DNA of 64,000 nt from Tautonia sp040717455 (GTDB taxonomy: Bacteria; Planctomycetota; Planctomycetia; Isosphaerales; Isosphaeraceae): contig NZ_JBFEFH010000011.1 in NCBI RefSeq assembly GCF_040717455.1, positions 124,001-188,000 of the forward strand, given 5' to 3'. Shown here one piece after another: positions 27,616 through 36,047 of this stretch. The number at the start of each line of letters is the position of its first letter. Position 1 is the stretch's first letter. Made by a program: the position numbers and the translations under genes. The notes beneath the pieces were generated by a model. That model saw only the letters and a program-made list of their open reading frames with translations. It searched no databases and was not told the origin of the DNA.

Positions 27616-29421
27616 TCAGGACAAAGGTCGCCCCCGCCTCAGGTTGCGGGCCCGCTTGCGGCGGATGCGCCGGTCGATCTGCCTCCAGACGCCTTTCCAG
27701 CGCCCGGCCGCCGCCTCGTGCTGCGGCAGGTAGGCCCGCAGCACCCTGAGCGAGTCGGTCCGGGTCCACTCGGGATGCTCGGCCAGGCTCGCCAGCAATC
27801 GGGCCAGATTCTGCACCCGGCGGTTCCTCGGCAGGGGGCTGATCAGTCGCACTCCCACCAGGTCGATCAGGCTCAACTGCGGCCGGATCGCATCGGGGTC
27901 CCCTTCAATCAGGATGTTCGACGCCTTCAGATCCCGATCAGATAAGCACCGGTCGTGCAGATCCCTCAGCAGCCTCCCCAGCGCCCCCGCCAGGCGGCGG
28001 CGGGCGGCGATCCGATCCCCCTCGGGCCGCCCGGGCAGCCCCGCGATCAGGTAATCGCTCAACGTCACCGACGGCTCGGCCTTCACCGTCATCAGGTACG
28101 TCTCGCTCGGCCCCGACGGCACGCGGAACTGCCCCGCCTGGTGGTCGCGCCCCATCACCAGCAGGTCCGGCGGCGTCGGCAGCCCCCGGCTCCTCAGGTG
28201 GTGGTTCGCCCGCCAGGCCCGCCAGGCCCGGGACGGCCGGACCGCCGTCAGCAACGCTTCGAGCCTCTTTTTCCGGTTGAAACGCTTGTAGACGACCCGC
28301 GTCGGCACCCCGTCGACCGGCAGCGTCAGCTCGACCACCGTCGTGGTCCTCGAATGCTTGAGCAACACGGCATCCGGATCGGCGAACGGCCCGTCGGGGT
28401 TTCCCGTCAGGCGATCCAACGTCTCCCGGTCGATCGCCCGAGAGGCCACCGCCCAGCGGTCCCGCCCCCGGACTGCCTGGAAATCCGTGTTCGATCCCAC
28501 GCAGCGCCGCGCCCGACGCCTCCAGAGTCGCTCCGCCCACCGCCGCGTCAGGCCCACCACGCGCTTCGTGAACGGCCCCAGGTCGCCGATCACCGCGCCG
28601 CGCCCCTCGACGTATGCCCGCAAGAACCGTTGTCGATCCGTCCGGGTCGCCAGCAGGAGCGACGCATGGTTCAATCGCGCCAGGTTCGCCGCCGAAGCCT
28701 TCGCGCCCAGAGGCTTGCCCACTCGCATCGCATCCAGGTCGATCATCGCCAGCCAGGGACGGTCTCCCTCGTCGAGCCGCAGCAGCACGTTCCCCGGGTG
28801 GAAGTCGTCGTGCCTCATCCCCGACGCGTGCAGGCGGGCCGTCAGGGCACCGAGCGCCTCGGTCAGGCGATGCCGGACCGTCACCGCGCGCCGCCGATCC
28901 ATCGTCGGCAAGGCCTCGCGCAGGAACCGATCGAGCGGGATCGCGTCCGGGATCTCCGGAGAGATCAGCGTGTTCTCGAACAGGAACTTCCGAATGCGTC
29001 GCTCGCCCAGCGCCACCGGCCGGATGGTCGGCACGCCGATCGCCGCCAGCTTCCTCGCCTGCTTCGCCTCGTTGCGCCCTTTCCCGCGGCGGAACCACTG
29101 GCGCAGCACCTCCCGCCAGGTCGGCACGAGGAATTCCTTCACGTAGACCGGCCCGGTCGGCAGGGCCACCCTCGACACGATCCGGTGCGGCCCCGTCTTG
29201 ATCGTCTCGACCTGGCCGTCCGCCCGCCATTCCTCGATCCGCAAGGCCCCCTCGGGCGTCAGCAAGACCGATCGCCAGTCGGGCCGGACCCACCAGCCCA
29301 CCTCGCCGGCATGGGCCCACACCCAGTCGGGCGGCTGGAAGATCCGCCCCTCCGGGCCGTGTGCCTTCTGGTGGTCGGCGGCAATCCGCCGCGACCCGGT
29401 TCCGCGATCGACCGTGCTCAT
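27616..29421 (-). CDS. protein with two tandem LPS-kinase (InaA/Kdo-kinase)-like domains
   Basis: A 601-residue protein with two kinase lobes of about 280 residues. Lobe 1: Lys95 in VYVKEF, catalytic loop HDDFHPGN (His204, Asp206, Asn211) and metal Asp228 in MIDLD. Lobe 2: Lys379 in VVYKRFNRKKR, loop SDRDLKASN (Asp497, Asn502) and Asp520 in LIDLVG. Both lobes thus keep the expected catalytic residues. Relatives (KdkA/WaaP/InaA) phosphorylate lipopolysaccharide core sugars at the inner membrane. No transmembrane helix is seen, and the highly basic tail may bind membrane. The start overlaps the stop of the glycosyltransferase gene by 4 bases (ATGA), so both act together. Confidence 0.82.
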   Translation of the reverse strand: MSTVDRGTGSRRIAADHQKAHGPEGRIFQPPDWVWAHAGEVGWWVRPDWRSVLLTPEGALRIEEWRADGQVETIKTGPHRIVSRVALPTGPVYVKEFLVPTWREVLRQWFRRGKGRNEAKQARKLAAIGVPTIRPVALGERRIRKFLFENTLISPEIPDAIPLDRFLREALPTMDRRRAVTVRHRLTEALGALTARLHASGMRHDDFHPGNVLLRLDEGDRPWLAMIDLDAMRVGKPLGAKASAANLARLNHASLLLATRTDRQRFLRAYVEGRGAVIGDLGPFTKRVVGLTRRWAERLWRRRARRCVGSNTDFQAVRGRDRWAVASRAIDRETLDRLTGNPDGPFADPDAVLLKHSRTTTVVELTLPVDGVPTRVVYKRFNRKKRLEALLTAVRPSRAWRAWRANHHLRSRGLPTPPDLLVMGRDHQAGQFRVPSGPSETYLMTVKAEPSVTLSDYLIAGLPGRPEGDRIAARRRLAGALGRLLRDLHDRCLSDRDLKASNILIEGDPDAIRPQLSLIDLVGVRLISPLPRNRRVQNLARLLASLAEHPEWTRTDSLRVLRAYLPQHEAAAGRWKGVWRQIDRRIRRKRARNLRRGRPLS

Positions 29422-30497
29422 CGTCCCGCCCCCTCGACCCGGCCCGAGGGGAGCGACCGCCCGCCGCCGATCGCATCGAAATGCGGTCGCGCCGGCATGC
29501 CTCCCGACGACCCCGTCACCGCCTCCACGAACGCCGAGGCCCAGCGATCCACCGCGTAATCGGCCTCGACGATCCCCCTCGCCTCGGCCCCCATCCGCCC
29601 CCGCAGGCCCGGATCGCCGACCAGCCGCGCCACCGCCTCGACCCAGTCGTCATCGGTCGCCGCCAGGAACCCGGAATGCCCCTGTGCGATCATTTCCGGA
29701 TGGACCCCCACCGGGTTCGCCACCACCGGCAGGCCCGCCGCGAGGTACTGCAAGACCTTCAAGCCGCACTTGCCCCGGCTCCACAGGTCGTCGGGCGTCC
29801 AGGCAATCCCGATGTCGCTCTCGGCCAAAGCCTGCGCCTCGGTCGCCTCCGACCAGGGGACGAACTCGACCGGCAGGGCGCCGAACTCGGGCACGCGGTC
29901 GCAGATGATCCGCATCACCACCCCCGGCACCTCCCGGCCGATCCGGTCCCAAAGGCCCCGTCGTTCTTCCAGACCCCGCAACGTACTCGACGACCCGATC
30001 CAGACCAGGCGTGCGGGCGACCCCGCCCCATGCGTCCGCGTCGGGCACGGCTTCGGATCGACGCAGGTCGGCAGGCGTCGCACCGCCTCGGCGTCGGCCC
30101 CGGCCAGCAAGGCCCGGCCGACCAGGAAGTCATTCCCTGCCGTCACGGCGTCGGCCTGGCGGACGAGTCTCGCGAACCTCCGCTCGCGGGCCGGACTCCG
30201 CACCCCCTTCGCGTGGTACGAATCGCGCCAGAAGACCGCGTCGTCGAGGTCGAAGACCAGGCGGCGGCTCGATCGCCGCAACACCGCCAGGTCCCACGGG
30301 CTCAGGAGCTTGCGTTGCAGGATCACGGCATCGTACTGCCGGGCCGTGCGCAGTTGCCCGGGCCGCGCGAGTGCCCCCCGGGCCAGCCCCTCGATGGTCA
30401 ACGACCATCCGGCCGCCGCCAGGGCCTCGGCGAAGGCCCGGACGCGGTATCGGCAGCAGACGTGGTCGGGGGCCTCGACCAGGGCGAGGGCCTTCAT
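29418..30497 (-). CDS. GT4-like glycosyltransferase
   Basis: A 359-residue GT-B fold protein. The C-terminal half shows the family-4 donor site: ARLVWIGSSSTLRGLEE, LAESDIGIAWTPDD, GKCGLKVLQYLAAGLPVVANPVGVHPEMI (the EX7E-type region) and GFLAATDDDW. The N-terminal half contains LVFDLDDAVFWRDSY. It probably transfers a nucleotide-activated sugar to a cell-surface glycan or lipid. It is translationally coupled to the double kinase downstream, which suggests a role in lipid A or core-type glycolipid modification. Start ATG at 30497; a promoter must lie in the 299-base divergent gap. Confidence 0.85.
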   Translation of the reverse strand: MKALALVEAPDHVCCRYRVRAFAEALAAAGWSLTIEGLARGALARPGQLRTARQYDAVILQRKLLSPWDLAVLRRSSRRLVFDLDDAVFWRDSYHAKGVRSPARERRFARLVRQADAVTAGNDFLVGRALLAGADAEAVRRLPTCVDPKPCPTRTHGAGSPARLVWIGSSSTLRGLEERRGLWDRIGREVPGVVMRIICDRVPEFGALPVEFVPWSEATEAQALAESDIGIAWTPDDLWSRGKCGLKVLQYLAAGLPVVANPVGVHPEMIAQGHSGFLAATDDDWVEAVARLVGDPGLRGRMGAEARGIVEADYAVDRWASAFVEAVTGSSGGMPARPHFDAIGGGRSLPSGRVEGAGR

Positions 30498-30796
30498 GCC
30501 GTCCTCCCTGACGGAACAACGAGTCGGCCCGCCGTCTCGCAGACGGGCTCGATCGGCGGTTGCCCGCGATCATAGCCGAACCCTCGATCTTGCCAAGGCG
30601 AGTCTCCGCCGCCCCGCGGCCCGCCGATTCCCGGGCCGGCCGATCCCCGCCCCCCTCCCCCGACGGCCCATTGTCGCGGCCGATCGTCCTGGTACATTCA
30701 AAAGGAACGAGGATCATGGCCGCCTCGCTCGCCGATCCGCTCGGGTCCGGATCGCCGACGAGCCCCTCGGCCGATCGACGGAAAGGAACAGCACCG

Positions 30797-31726
30797 ATGC
30801 CCCTCAACCGCCGTGATTTCGTCGCCGCCGGCCTGGCCGCCGGGGCAGCCCTGGGAGCGGTCTCGCCTGCCCGCGCCGCCTCGCAGGACGAATCCCCCGA
30901 CGTCCCCCGCCGCGACTTCCGCCTGAAGTACGCCCCGCACTTCGGCATGTTCCGCAACCATGCTCCGGGCGGCGTGCTCGACGAGCTGAAGTTCATGGCC
31001 GACGTCGGCTTCCGCGCCCTCGAAGACAACGGCATGATGCGCCGGCCGGTCGAGGAGCAGGAGGCGATCGCCCGCGAGATGGAGCGGCTCGGCATGGAGA
31101 TGGGGGTCTTCGTCACCACCGCCAGCTTCACCGACCCGATCTTCACCTCCGGCAAGGACGAGCACATTGAGAAGGTCCTGGCCGACGTCCGCGACGCCCT
31201 CGAGGTCGCCAGGCGGGTCAACGCGAAGTGGACGACCATCGCCCCCGGCATCTTCGACCACCGCCTCCCGCTCGACTACCAGACCGCCAACGCCATCGAG
31301 CTCCTGCGCCGCTGCTGCGACATCTGCGAGCCGAGCGGCCTGATCATGGTCCTCGAACCCCTGAACCACTTCCGCGACCATCCCGAGATGTTCCTCTGGC
31401 AGATCCCCCAGGCCTACATGATCTGCCGGGCCGTCGACCACCCCTCGTGCAAGATCCTCTTCGACCTGTATCATCAGCAGATCAGCGAGGGGAACATCAT
31501 CCCCAACATCGACGCCGCCTGGCCCGAGGTCGCCTACTTCCAGACCGGCGACAACCCCGGCCGCAAGGAGCCGACCACCGGCGAGATGAACTACACCAAC
31601 ATCTTCAAGCACATCCATGCCAAGGGGTTCGACGGCGTGATCGGCATGGAGCACGGCAACTCCCTGCCCGGCAAGGAGGGCGAGCTGGCCGTGATCAACG
31701 CCTATATCCAGTGCGACTCCTTCTGA
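30797..31726 (+). CDS. Tat-exported hydroxypyruvate isomerase-like TIM-barrel protein
   Basis: A 309-residue protein. The twin-arginine signal NRRDFVAAGLAAGAALG ends at PARA. The mature part is an AP-endonuclease-2/Hyi type TIM barrel: VGFRALEDNGMM, MVLEPLNHF, KILFDLYHQQISEGNII and GVIGMEHGNS supply the acidic metal ligands. The cytoplasmic Hyi enzymes interconvert hydroxypyruvate and tartronate semialdehyde, but the exported planctomycete versions have no proven substrate. GAAAGGA precedes the ATG at 30797; a longer start at 30717 would place the signal internally and is less likely. A second such gene lies at 51126. Confidence 0.85.
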   Translation: MPLNRRDFVAAGLAAGAALGAVSPARAASQDESPDVPRRDFRLKYAPHFGMFRNHAPGGVLDELKFMADVGFRALEDNGMMRRPVEEQEAIAREMERLGMEMGVFVTTASFTDPIFTSGKDEHIEKVLADVRDALEVARRVNAKWTTIAPGIFDHRLPLDYQTANAIELLRRCCDICEPSGLIMVLEPLNHFRDHPEMFLWQIPQAYMICRAVDHPSCKILFDLYHQQISEGNIIPNIDAAWPEVAYFQTGDNPGRKEPTTGEMNYTNIFKHIHAKGFDGVIGMEHGNSLPGKEGELAVINAYIQCDSF

Positions 31727-31791
31727 TCCTGACCCCGACCCCGACCGACTTGACCGACTGACCGCCTGGCTTCACCACCCGGCCCCGCGAC

Positions 31792-31824
31792 GCTCCCGAC
31801 CCGGCCCCTCACCGCGTCGGGAGC
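31792..31824 (+). terminator. possible terminator hairpin
   Basis: A perfect 9-bp stem (31792-31800 with 31816-31824, loop 15 bases), 65 bases behind the isomerase-like gene and upstream of the small 31852 gene. There is no T-tract. The bases just before it are a short degenerate GACCC/GACCG repeat. Confidence 0.35.
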
Positions 31825-31851
31825 CCCGCCCGACCGGCGGAGGATCGGACC

Positions 31852-32130
31852 ATGCACCACTTCCGCGGCATCCTCAAGGAAGGCTCCGAGCCCCGGCTCG
31901 ACCCCGCCAACGTCTACATCGAATACCTCGGCCCCCAGGACGGCACCCGCTCCAACTGGAACGGCTACCTCCTCGTCCCCGACGCCTCGGCCGTCGAGCC
32001 CGGCGTCCTCTACACCCTCGAACTCTCCGACGGCCGCTCCGGCGACCTCATCGTCGACCGCCTCGTCCCCGACGACACCGCCCCCGGCCGCCTCCGCGCC
32101 ATCTTCTACACCGAAACCCCCCTGGCGTAG
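31852..32130 (+). CDS. hypothetical protein, 92 residues
   Basis: Not recognised. A soluble, acidic 92-residue protein with no signal, helix or cysteine motif. Codon use has the strong third-position C/G of neighbouring genes, and the sequence is protein-like rather than a shadow (balanced charge, beta-rich pattern such as YIEYLGP, YLLVPDA, DLIVDRLV). An AGGATCGGACC segment before the ATG gives a weak ribosome-binding site. It stands alone between the isomerase-like gene and the ATPase gene. Confidence 0.6.
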   Translation: MHHFRGILKEGSEPRLDPANVYIEYLGPQDGTRSNWNGYLLVPDASAVEPGVLYTLELSDGRSGDLIVDRLVPDDTAPGRLRAIFYTETPLA

Positions 32131-32227
32131 GGAGCCGTTGATGCGGGCCCACATAGCCCTTCACCGGCCCCCGGGTACCCCGTCACATGGAAATGTCGGT
32201 ACTCTCAGGAACTGATGAGTGTTCCCC

Positions 32228-33256
32228 ATGATCGAACGGGTCCGCATCGAAAATTTCAAGGCATTGCGCGAGATTGAACTCGATCTCGGCCAGTTGACCG
32301 TGATCGTGGGGCCGAATTCTTCCGGGAAGTCCAGCATCCTTGAGGCGATCCACGCCGCGTGCCAACGGATCCCACCGAACGACCCCGACCACGATTCGGT
32401 TGATCCTTATGTCATTCGCTACGTCAACTCTGAGGGCTCGATCCGCGTCATCTGCGGCGGGATGGGCGGTGCCTGGACGTTCTCGCTGAACCCACCGGAG
32501 CGACATGCCCACAGCAAAGTCGAGCCGTTCCCCTGGGATTCGTCGATCGAATTCCAGGGGGATCAGCCCTTCTCCATGACCTCCGCCCTCTTTCGGTTCG
32601 AAGCCGACACATTGGCGATGTCCTCTCGGAGCGATCGATTTCCACCTCTCCTGCCCCGGAATGGTTACGGCCTTGCGAGTGTTTTGGCATACATGGCCCT
32701 CAATCGCCCCGACGATTTCAGCTGGGTCCAGCGAACCATTCGCACAATCGTCCCTGCGGTTCGCAGAATCCGGTTCGATCGGAAAGTGACCGTAGGCCCC
32801 GCTCCTTACCCGCTCGATGTCCTCGTCTTCGACATGGAATCGGGCGACAATATCGAGGCGGCCGCGACGAGTGAAGGGACTTTACTCACCCTGGGAATCC
32901 TCGCTGCCGTGGCAGGGTGTCGGGGCCGGGATTCGATCCTCCTTGTGGATGACCTCGACCGCGGGCTTCACCCTCGGGCCCAGCACGAGTTGATTAATGC
33001 CCTACGTTTCTTCCTGGAAGAAAATCCGAGCGTTCAACTGGTTGCGACCACCCATTCCCCGATCCTCCTGAACTATCTCCGCCCCGAGGAAGTCCGCCTC
33101 ACCTCCCTCAACCCCGACGGCACGACCGCCTGCGCCCGGATGACCGACCATCCCGACTTCGAGGAATGGAAGGATTCCATGGCCCCTGGCGAGTTCTGGA
33201 GCTACGTCGGCGAGCAATGGGTACGCGACCTGCCCATCGGAAAGGGATCGGCGTGA
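32228..33256 (+). CDS. AAA-family ATPase of the OLD/RecF/SMC type
   Basis: A 342-residue protein. Walker A GPNSSGKSS occurs at residues 28-36 after the typical IERVRIENFKALREIELDLG opening. The ABC-like signature region is TSEGTL (214-219). Walker B ILLVDDLD occurs at 237-244 with D-D-L-D in place of the usual DE-P-E, followed by GLHPRAQHE and the switch His276 in ATTHSP. This is the AAA_15/AAA_21 fold seen in OLD nucleases and in many phage-defence ATPases. Codon use is less GC-biased than the neighbours, which hints at recent transfer. The stop overlaps a GTG start (GTGA) of the next, frameshifted gene. A GTG at 32219 is an alternative start. Confidence 0.85.
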   Translation: MIERVRIENFKALREIELDLGQLTVIVGPNSSGKSSILEAIHAACQRIPPNDPDHDSVDPYVIRYVNSEGSIRVICGGMGGAWTFSLNPPERHAHSKVEPFPWDSSIEFQGDQPFSMTSALFRFEADTLAMSSRSDRFPPLLPRNGYGLASVLAYMALNRPDDFSWVQRTIRTIVPAVRRIRFDRKVTVGPAPYPLDVLVFDMESGDNIEAAATSEGTLLTLGILAAVAGCRGRDSILLVDDLDRGLHPRAQHELINALRFFLEENPSVQLVATTHSPILLNYLRPEEVRLTSLNPDGTTACARMTDHPDFEEWKDSMAPGEFWSYVGEQWVRDLPIGKGSA

Positions 33257-34000
33257 GCCGCCTCGACATCGTGGTCGTCTGCGAGGCCCGCGCCGATCTC
33301 GTGACGGCCGGATCGCTGGCCGACCGGGTCATCATCGACGCCGTGGAATGGATCGATGAGGAGAATCTGCCCTTCGTCCGGCACTGGCGAGGCCTCGCCG
33401 AGCAAGACGACTTTGTTCCATGGTCGAAGGTCGATCGACTCGCCCGCGATCATGGCCTGCCTCCCCAATTCGGGCACTTCGGCGGCGAACCGGCCGCGTT
33501 CGATGCCCGGACCGCGCAATGCCCTCCGCCTCATCAAACACCTCCGGATCCCCGCCGGGGGAGTCCTCCTGGTGCGCGATGGCGATGCTCAATCCGATCA
33601 ACGCAAGAAGGGGCTGGAACAGGCCCGGCAGCATTCTCCGCTCGGCGTGGTGCCGGTCGTCATCGGCCTCCCGGTCACGAAGCGTGAATGCTGGATCCTC
33701 GCGGCGTTCGAACCGGCCGACGATCGCGAGCAAGGCTTGATCGAGGACGTCCGCAAGGAGCTTGGGTACGACCCGCGACGATCCCCCGAGCGACTCACGG
33801 CGGCCAAAGCGGGGGCGACTCACAACGCAAAGGGCATCCTCAAAGCCCTCGGCATCGACCCCGACCGCGAAGCCGATTGCCTCCGAAACGTAACATTATC
33901 GTGGCTTCTGGAACGAGGTGAAGGTACCGGCCTCACTGCCTTCCTGGGAGAAGTCCGCTCGCGATTCGTCCCTGTGATCGATGGAATTCCCCGGCCATGA
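33253..34000 (+). pseudogene. TOPRIM-like partner of the ATPase, interrupted by a +1 frameshift
   Basis: Two frames together give one plausible protein of about 248 residues. The first part reads from GTG 33253 (SRLDIVVVCEARADLVTAG) to about FDARTA near 33510. The second continues in the +1 frame with RNALRLIKHLRIPAGG to the stop at 34000. Beyond the junction the first frame turns into Pro/Arg-rich shadow and ends at 33687. An early acidic CEARAD and a later LVRDGDAQSD fit the E...DxD pattern of TOPRIM nucleases, and TKRECWILAAF is reminiscent of DUF4276/DUF4435-type proteins. TOPRIM is an inference. It may be a real inactivation, an assembly error, or programmed frameshifting. Both ends overlap neighbouring genes by 4 bases. 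Confidence 0.6.
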
Positions 34001-34767
34001 CCGACCCGACTCGCCCCGCTCCACGTCGGTCCACACGCCCCCCGGCCCGACGCCTCCGACCTTCCCCCGGCCTCCCGCCGCCCGACCCCTGGTCGCTCGA
34101 CGTCCTGGTCGCCGAGATCGAAGACCGGGTGACGGCGACCGCCGCGAAGCACCCCAACGAGCCGATGGGCCGGTGGCTCTACCGGGTGCTCGACGCCTGG
34201 GTCGGCGACCGAGACGGCGCCTGGCGTCGGCAGCGTCAGGCTCAGGGGCTGGCGATCATCCGGGAGCCGGCCTGTCAACTCGGCTGCGATCATTGCTGTT
34301 ACCAGCACGTCGCCGTGACGGAGCTTGAGGCCGAGATCCTCGCGCAGCACGTCCAGGCACACCTCGACCCGGGCGAACAGGCCGCCCTCCGCCATCGGGT
34401 CGATCGCGATGCGGGGCGACTCCGACAGCTCGCCGCCGAGGCCCCCACCGCCGACGCCCATCGCGCCGCCCTCGCCCGCAGCCGGCAGCCCTGCCCATTG
34501 CTCGACGAGGCCACCCGGCAATGCCTCGCCTACGAGGCCCGCCCGGTCAACTGCCGTCGCGAGAACTCGGTCGAGGTCGAGGTCTGCCGCCGCTACCGAG
34601 ACGACCCCGACGCCTCCGAGTCCTCCCTCCGCCTCGTCCGCTTCGATCTGCTCTGGGGCGCCGTCCACGTCCTCCTCGCCCGGATGGCCGCCGACGACCC
34701 GCATCTCGACTCCGCCTCCGACGCCACCCAGCCCCTCGCCCTCGCCCTTTCTCGCCATTTTGTGTGA
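33997..34767 (+). CDS. YkgJ-family cysteine-cluster protein
   Basis: A 256-residue protein. The cluster is CQLGCDHCC in the middle, then CPLLD, CLAYEARPVNCR and a final VEVC; the CxxCC...C...C..Y..RP..CR arrangement is the YkgJ/UPF0153 putative Zn or Fe-S chelating domain. Its cellular role is unknown. The first 35 residues are Pro/Arg-rich and probably disordered, and the true start may be further in. The ATG overlaps the stop of the frameshifted gene by 4 bases, which would couple it to the ATPase module, though the higher third-position GC suggests a native gene. Confidence 0.8.
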   Translation: MTDPTRPAPRRSTRPPARRLRPSPGLPPPDPWSLDVLVAEIEDRVTATAAKHPNEPMGRWLYRVLDAWVGDRDGAWRRQRQAQGLAIIREPACQLGCDHCCYQHVAVTELEAEILAQHVQAHLDPGEQAALRHRVDRDAGRLRQLAAEAPTADAHRAALARSRQPCPLLDEATRQCLAYEARPVNCRRENSVEVEVCRRYRDDPDASESSLRLVRFDLLWGAVHVLLARMAADDPHLDSASDATQPLALALSRHFV

Positions 34768-34887
34768 CTGGCGCGGCCCATTTTCTCGATACTTCTCATC
34801 ATGGGGCGATTCGGATTCGACCCCCGCCTCCCTATTTTTTTCTCTTCGTACGACCTCTACCACCCTCGATTGGCGCGTCCTGGGTGT

Positions 34888-34910
34888 CCCCGATTGCTCG
34901 CCAATCGGGG
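34888..34910 (+). terminator. possible terminator hairpin behind the YkgJ gene
   Basis: A perfect 9-bp stem with a 5-base loop (CTCGC), about 120 bases behind the YkgJ stop. There is no T-tract after it; an isolated T-run lies before it near 34833. Confidence 0.3.
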
Positions 34911-35034
34911 CGGCGCAGCCGCACGAGGCCACGGGGACCGCACTGAGCTCTCTCGTCGCCCCGCGACCCCGGTCGGCGAGCCACCGGGGCCGCCCGGGAA
35001 AAACGCATCGCCTCGGTTGAGGGTGGAAGCAGCA

Positions 35035-35120
35035 GCAGGGTGCCGTCGAGTCCTCGAAGCCGCTCCGACCCGTTTTGCGAAGCCCAGCGTCGCGACTTGG
35101 AGGACTCGACGGCACTCTGC
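35035..35120. repeat. 25-nt imperfect inverted repeat
   Basis: Arms 35035-35059 and 35096-35120 match as inverted copies with two mismatches, separated by 36 bases. The central 16 bases (GTGCCGTCGAGTCCTC) match perfectly. No transposase or target duplication is visible around it. Confidence 0.7.
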
Positions 35121-35350
35121 AAGCGTTTCTGGTCAAACGACTTTCGACGTTTCTTGCTCGCTCGCCCCCGTCCCGCGCTCCTTGGCAATTCGAACCGACA
35201 GGGCCGCCGCCATGCCGGGTCCCCTCCCGGTCGCGACCGGCGACGTCCGAGGCGGTCCCCGAGGGGGCCGGGAACTCCGGCGACGCCGAGGCGTCCAACC
35301 TCCCGGGCGTCGCGATCGAACCGATCCCGATTCAGACGAGAGGATCCGCC

Positions 35351-35584
35351 ATGACGATCCCGCCGGAGGCACTCCCTCCCCGACCCGGCCCGCACCGGCG
35401 ATCGACCGATCTCGGGCGCAAGGCCCGCCGATACCCGGTGGGGTCGGCCCGCGGCCGCCTCTGGCGTGCGCTCCGCCCCCCAACCTTCGACGATCACGTC
35501 CTGGGATGGCTCGGGATCACCTCCCCCCGCTGGTTCCCCGAGCGCCCCGCCCCCCGCCGCGGCCGCCGATCACGCGTGCCCTGA
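35351..35584 (+). CDS. possible small basic protein, 77 residues
   Basis: Not recognised. The frame starts with an ATG 7 bases after GAGAGG and encodes a very basic protein with one non-shadow-like stretch, FDDHVLGWLGITSPRWF. The rest is Pro/Arg-rich. It may only be chance coding in a GC-rich region; it stands alone. Confidence 0.25.
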   Translation: MTIPPEALPPRPGPHRRSTDLGRKARRYPVGSARGRLWRALRPPTFDDHVLGWLGITSPRWFPERPAPRRGRRSRVP

Positions 35585-35699
35585 CTGCCACGCCGGTGAG
35601 GAGCGCAGCTCCCGAAACGGACCGAGACCAATCGCCGCAATCTCTTTTTCGGAAACGAGTTACTGGTTTCCTGCGGGACGCGCCCGGGGCGTACCAGGC

Positions 35700-36047
35700 G
35701 GCGCACCCCGGGCGCACCGGCCACGAGAGAGAGTTCCGGACCGATCGTCCCGGAACCTCCGAGACGTCCCATGAGGGCAGGAATCACCGAAACGAATGGC
35801 CACACTCCTCGGAACCTGTTTCCAGAGAAGCGATTCCGCCGAACCTTTCCGGCGCACCGAGGCGCACCGACCCTGACCACGGGTCCGCACCGATCGGGCG
35901 CAACCCTCCCCGAACTGGCTCGTCCCCGAGACAAACGGGTTCCCGAAACGAATCGAGAGATCGGGCGGAACCCGTTGGCGTGAATGCGTTTTTGGCGATC
36001 ACCTCGGGCGCACCATGCCCGGATTCGCGGGCGCACCCGGGCGCACC
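35700..36047. repeat. paired GGCGCACC direct repeats
   Basis: Copies of GGCGCACC begin at 35700, 35711, 35851, 35861, 36007, 36030 and 36040. Six of them form three pairs with starts 10-11 bases apart, about one helical turn. Two blocks of equal length (35611-35718 and 35942-36049) each begin with CCCGAAACG and end in such a pair, which suggests a decayed tandem unit. Confidence 0.6.

Noticed and set aside
35035..35120. Insertion sequence ends
   Set aside because: No transposase frame and no target-site duplication were seen around the inverted repeat.
35700..36047. A CRISPR-like array of GGCGCACC repeats
   Set aside because: Repeats are only 8 bases, spacing is irregular and no cas gene is near.
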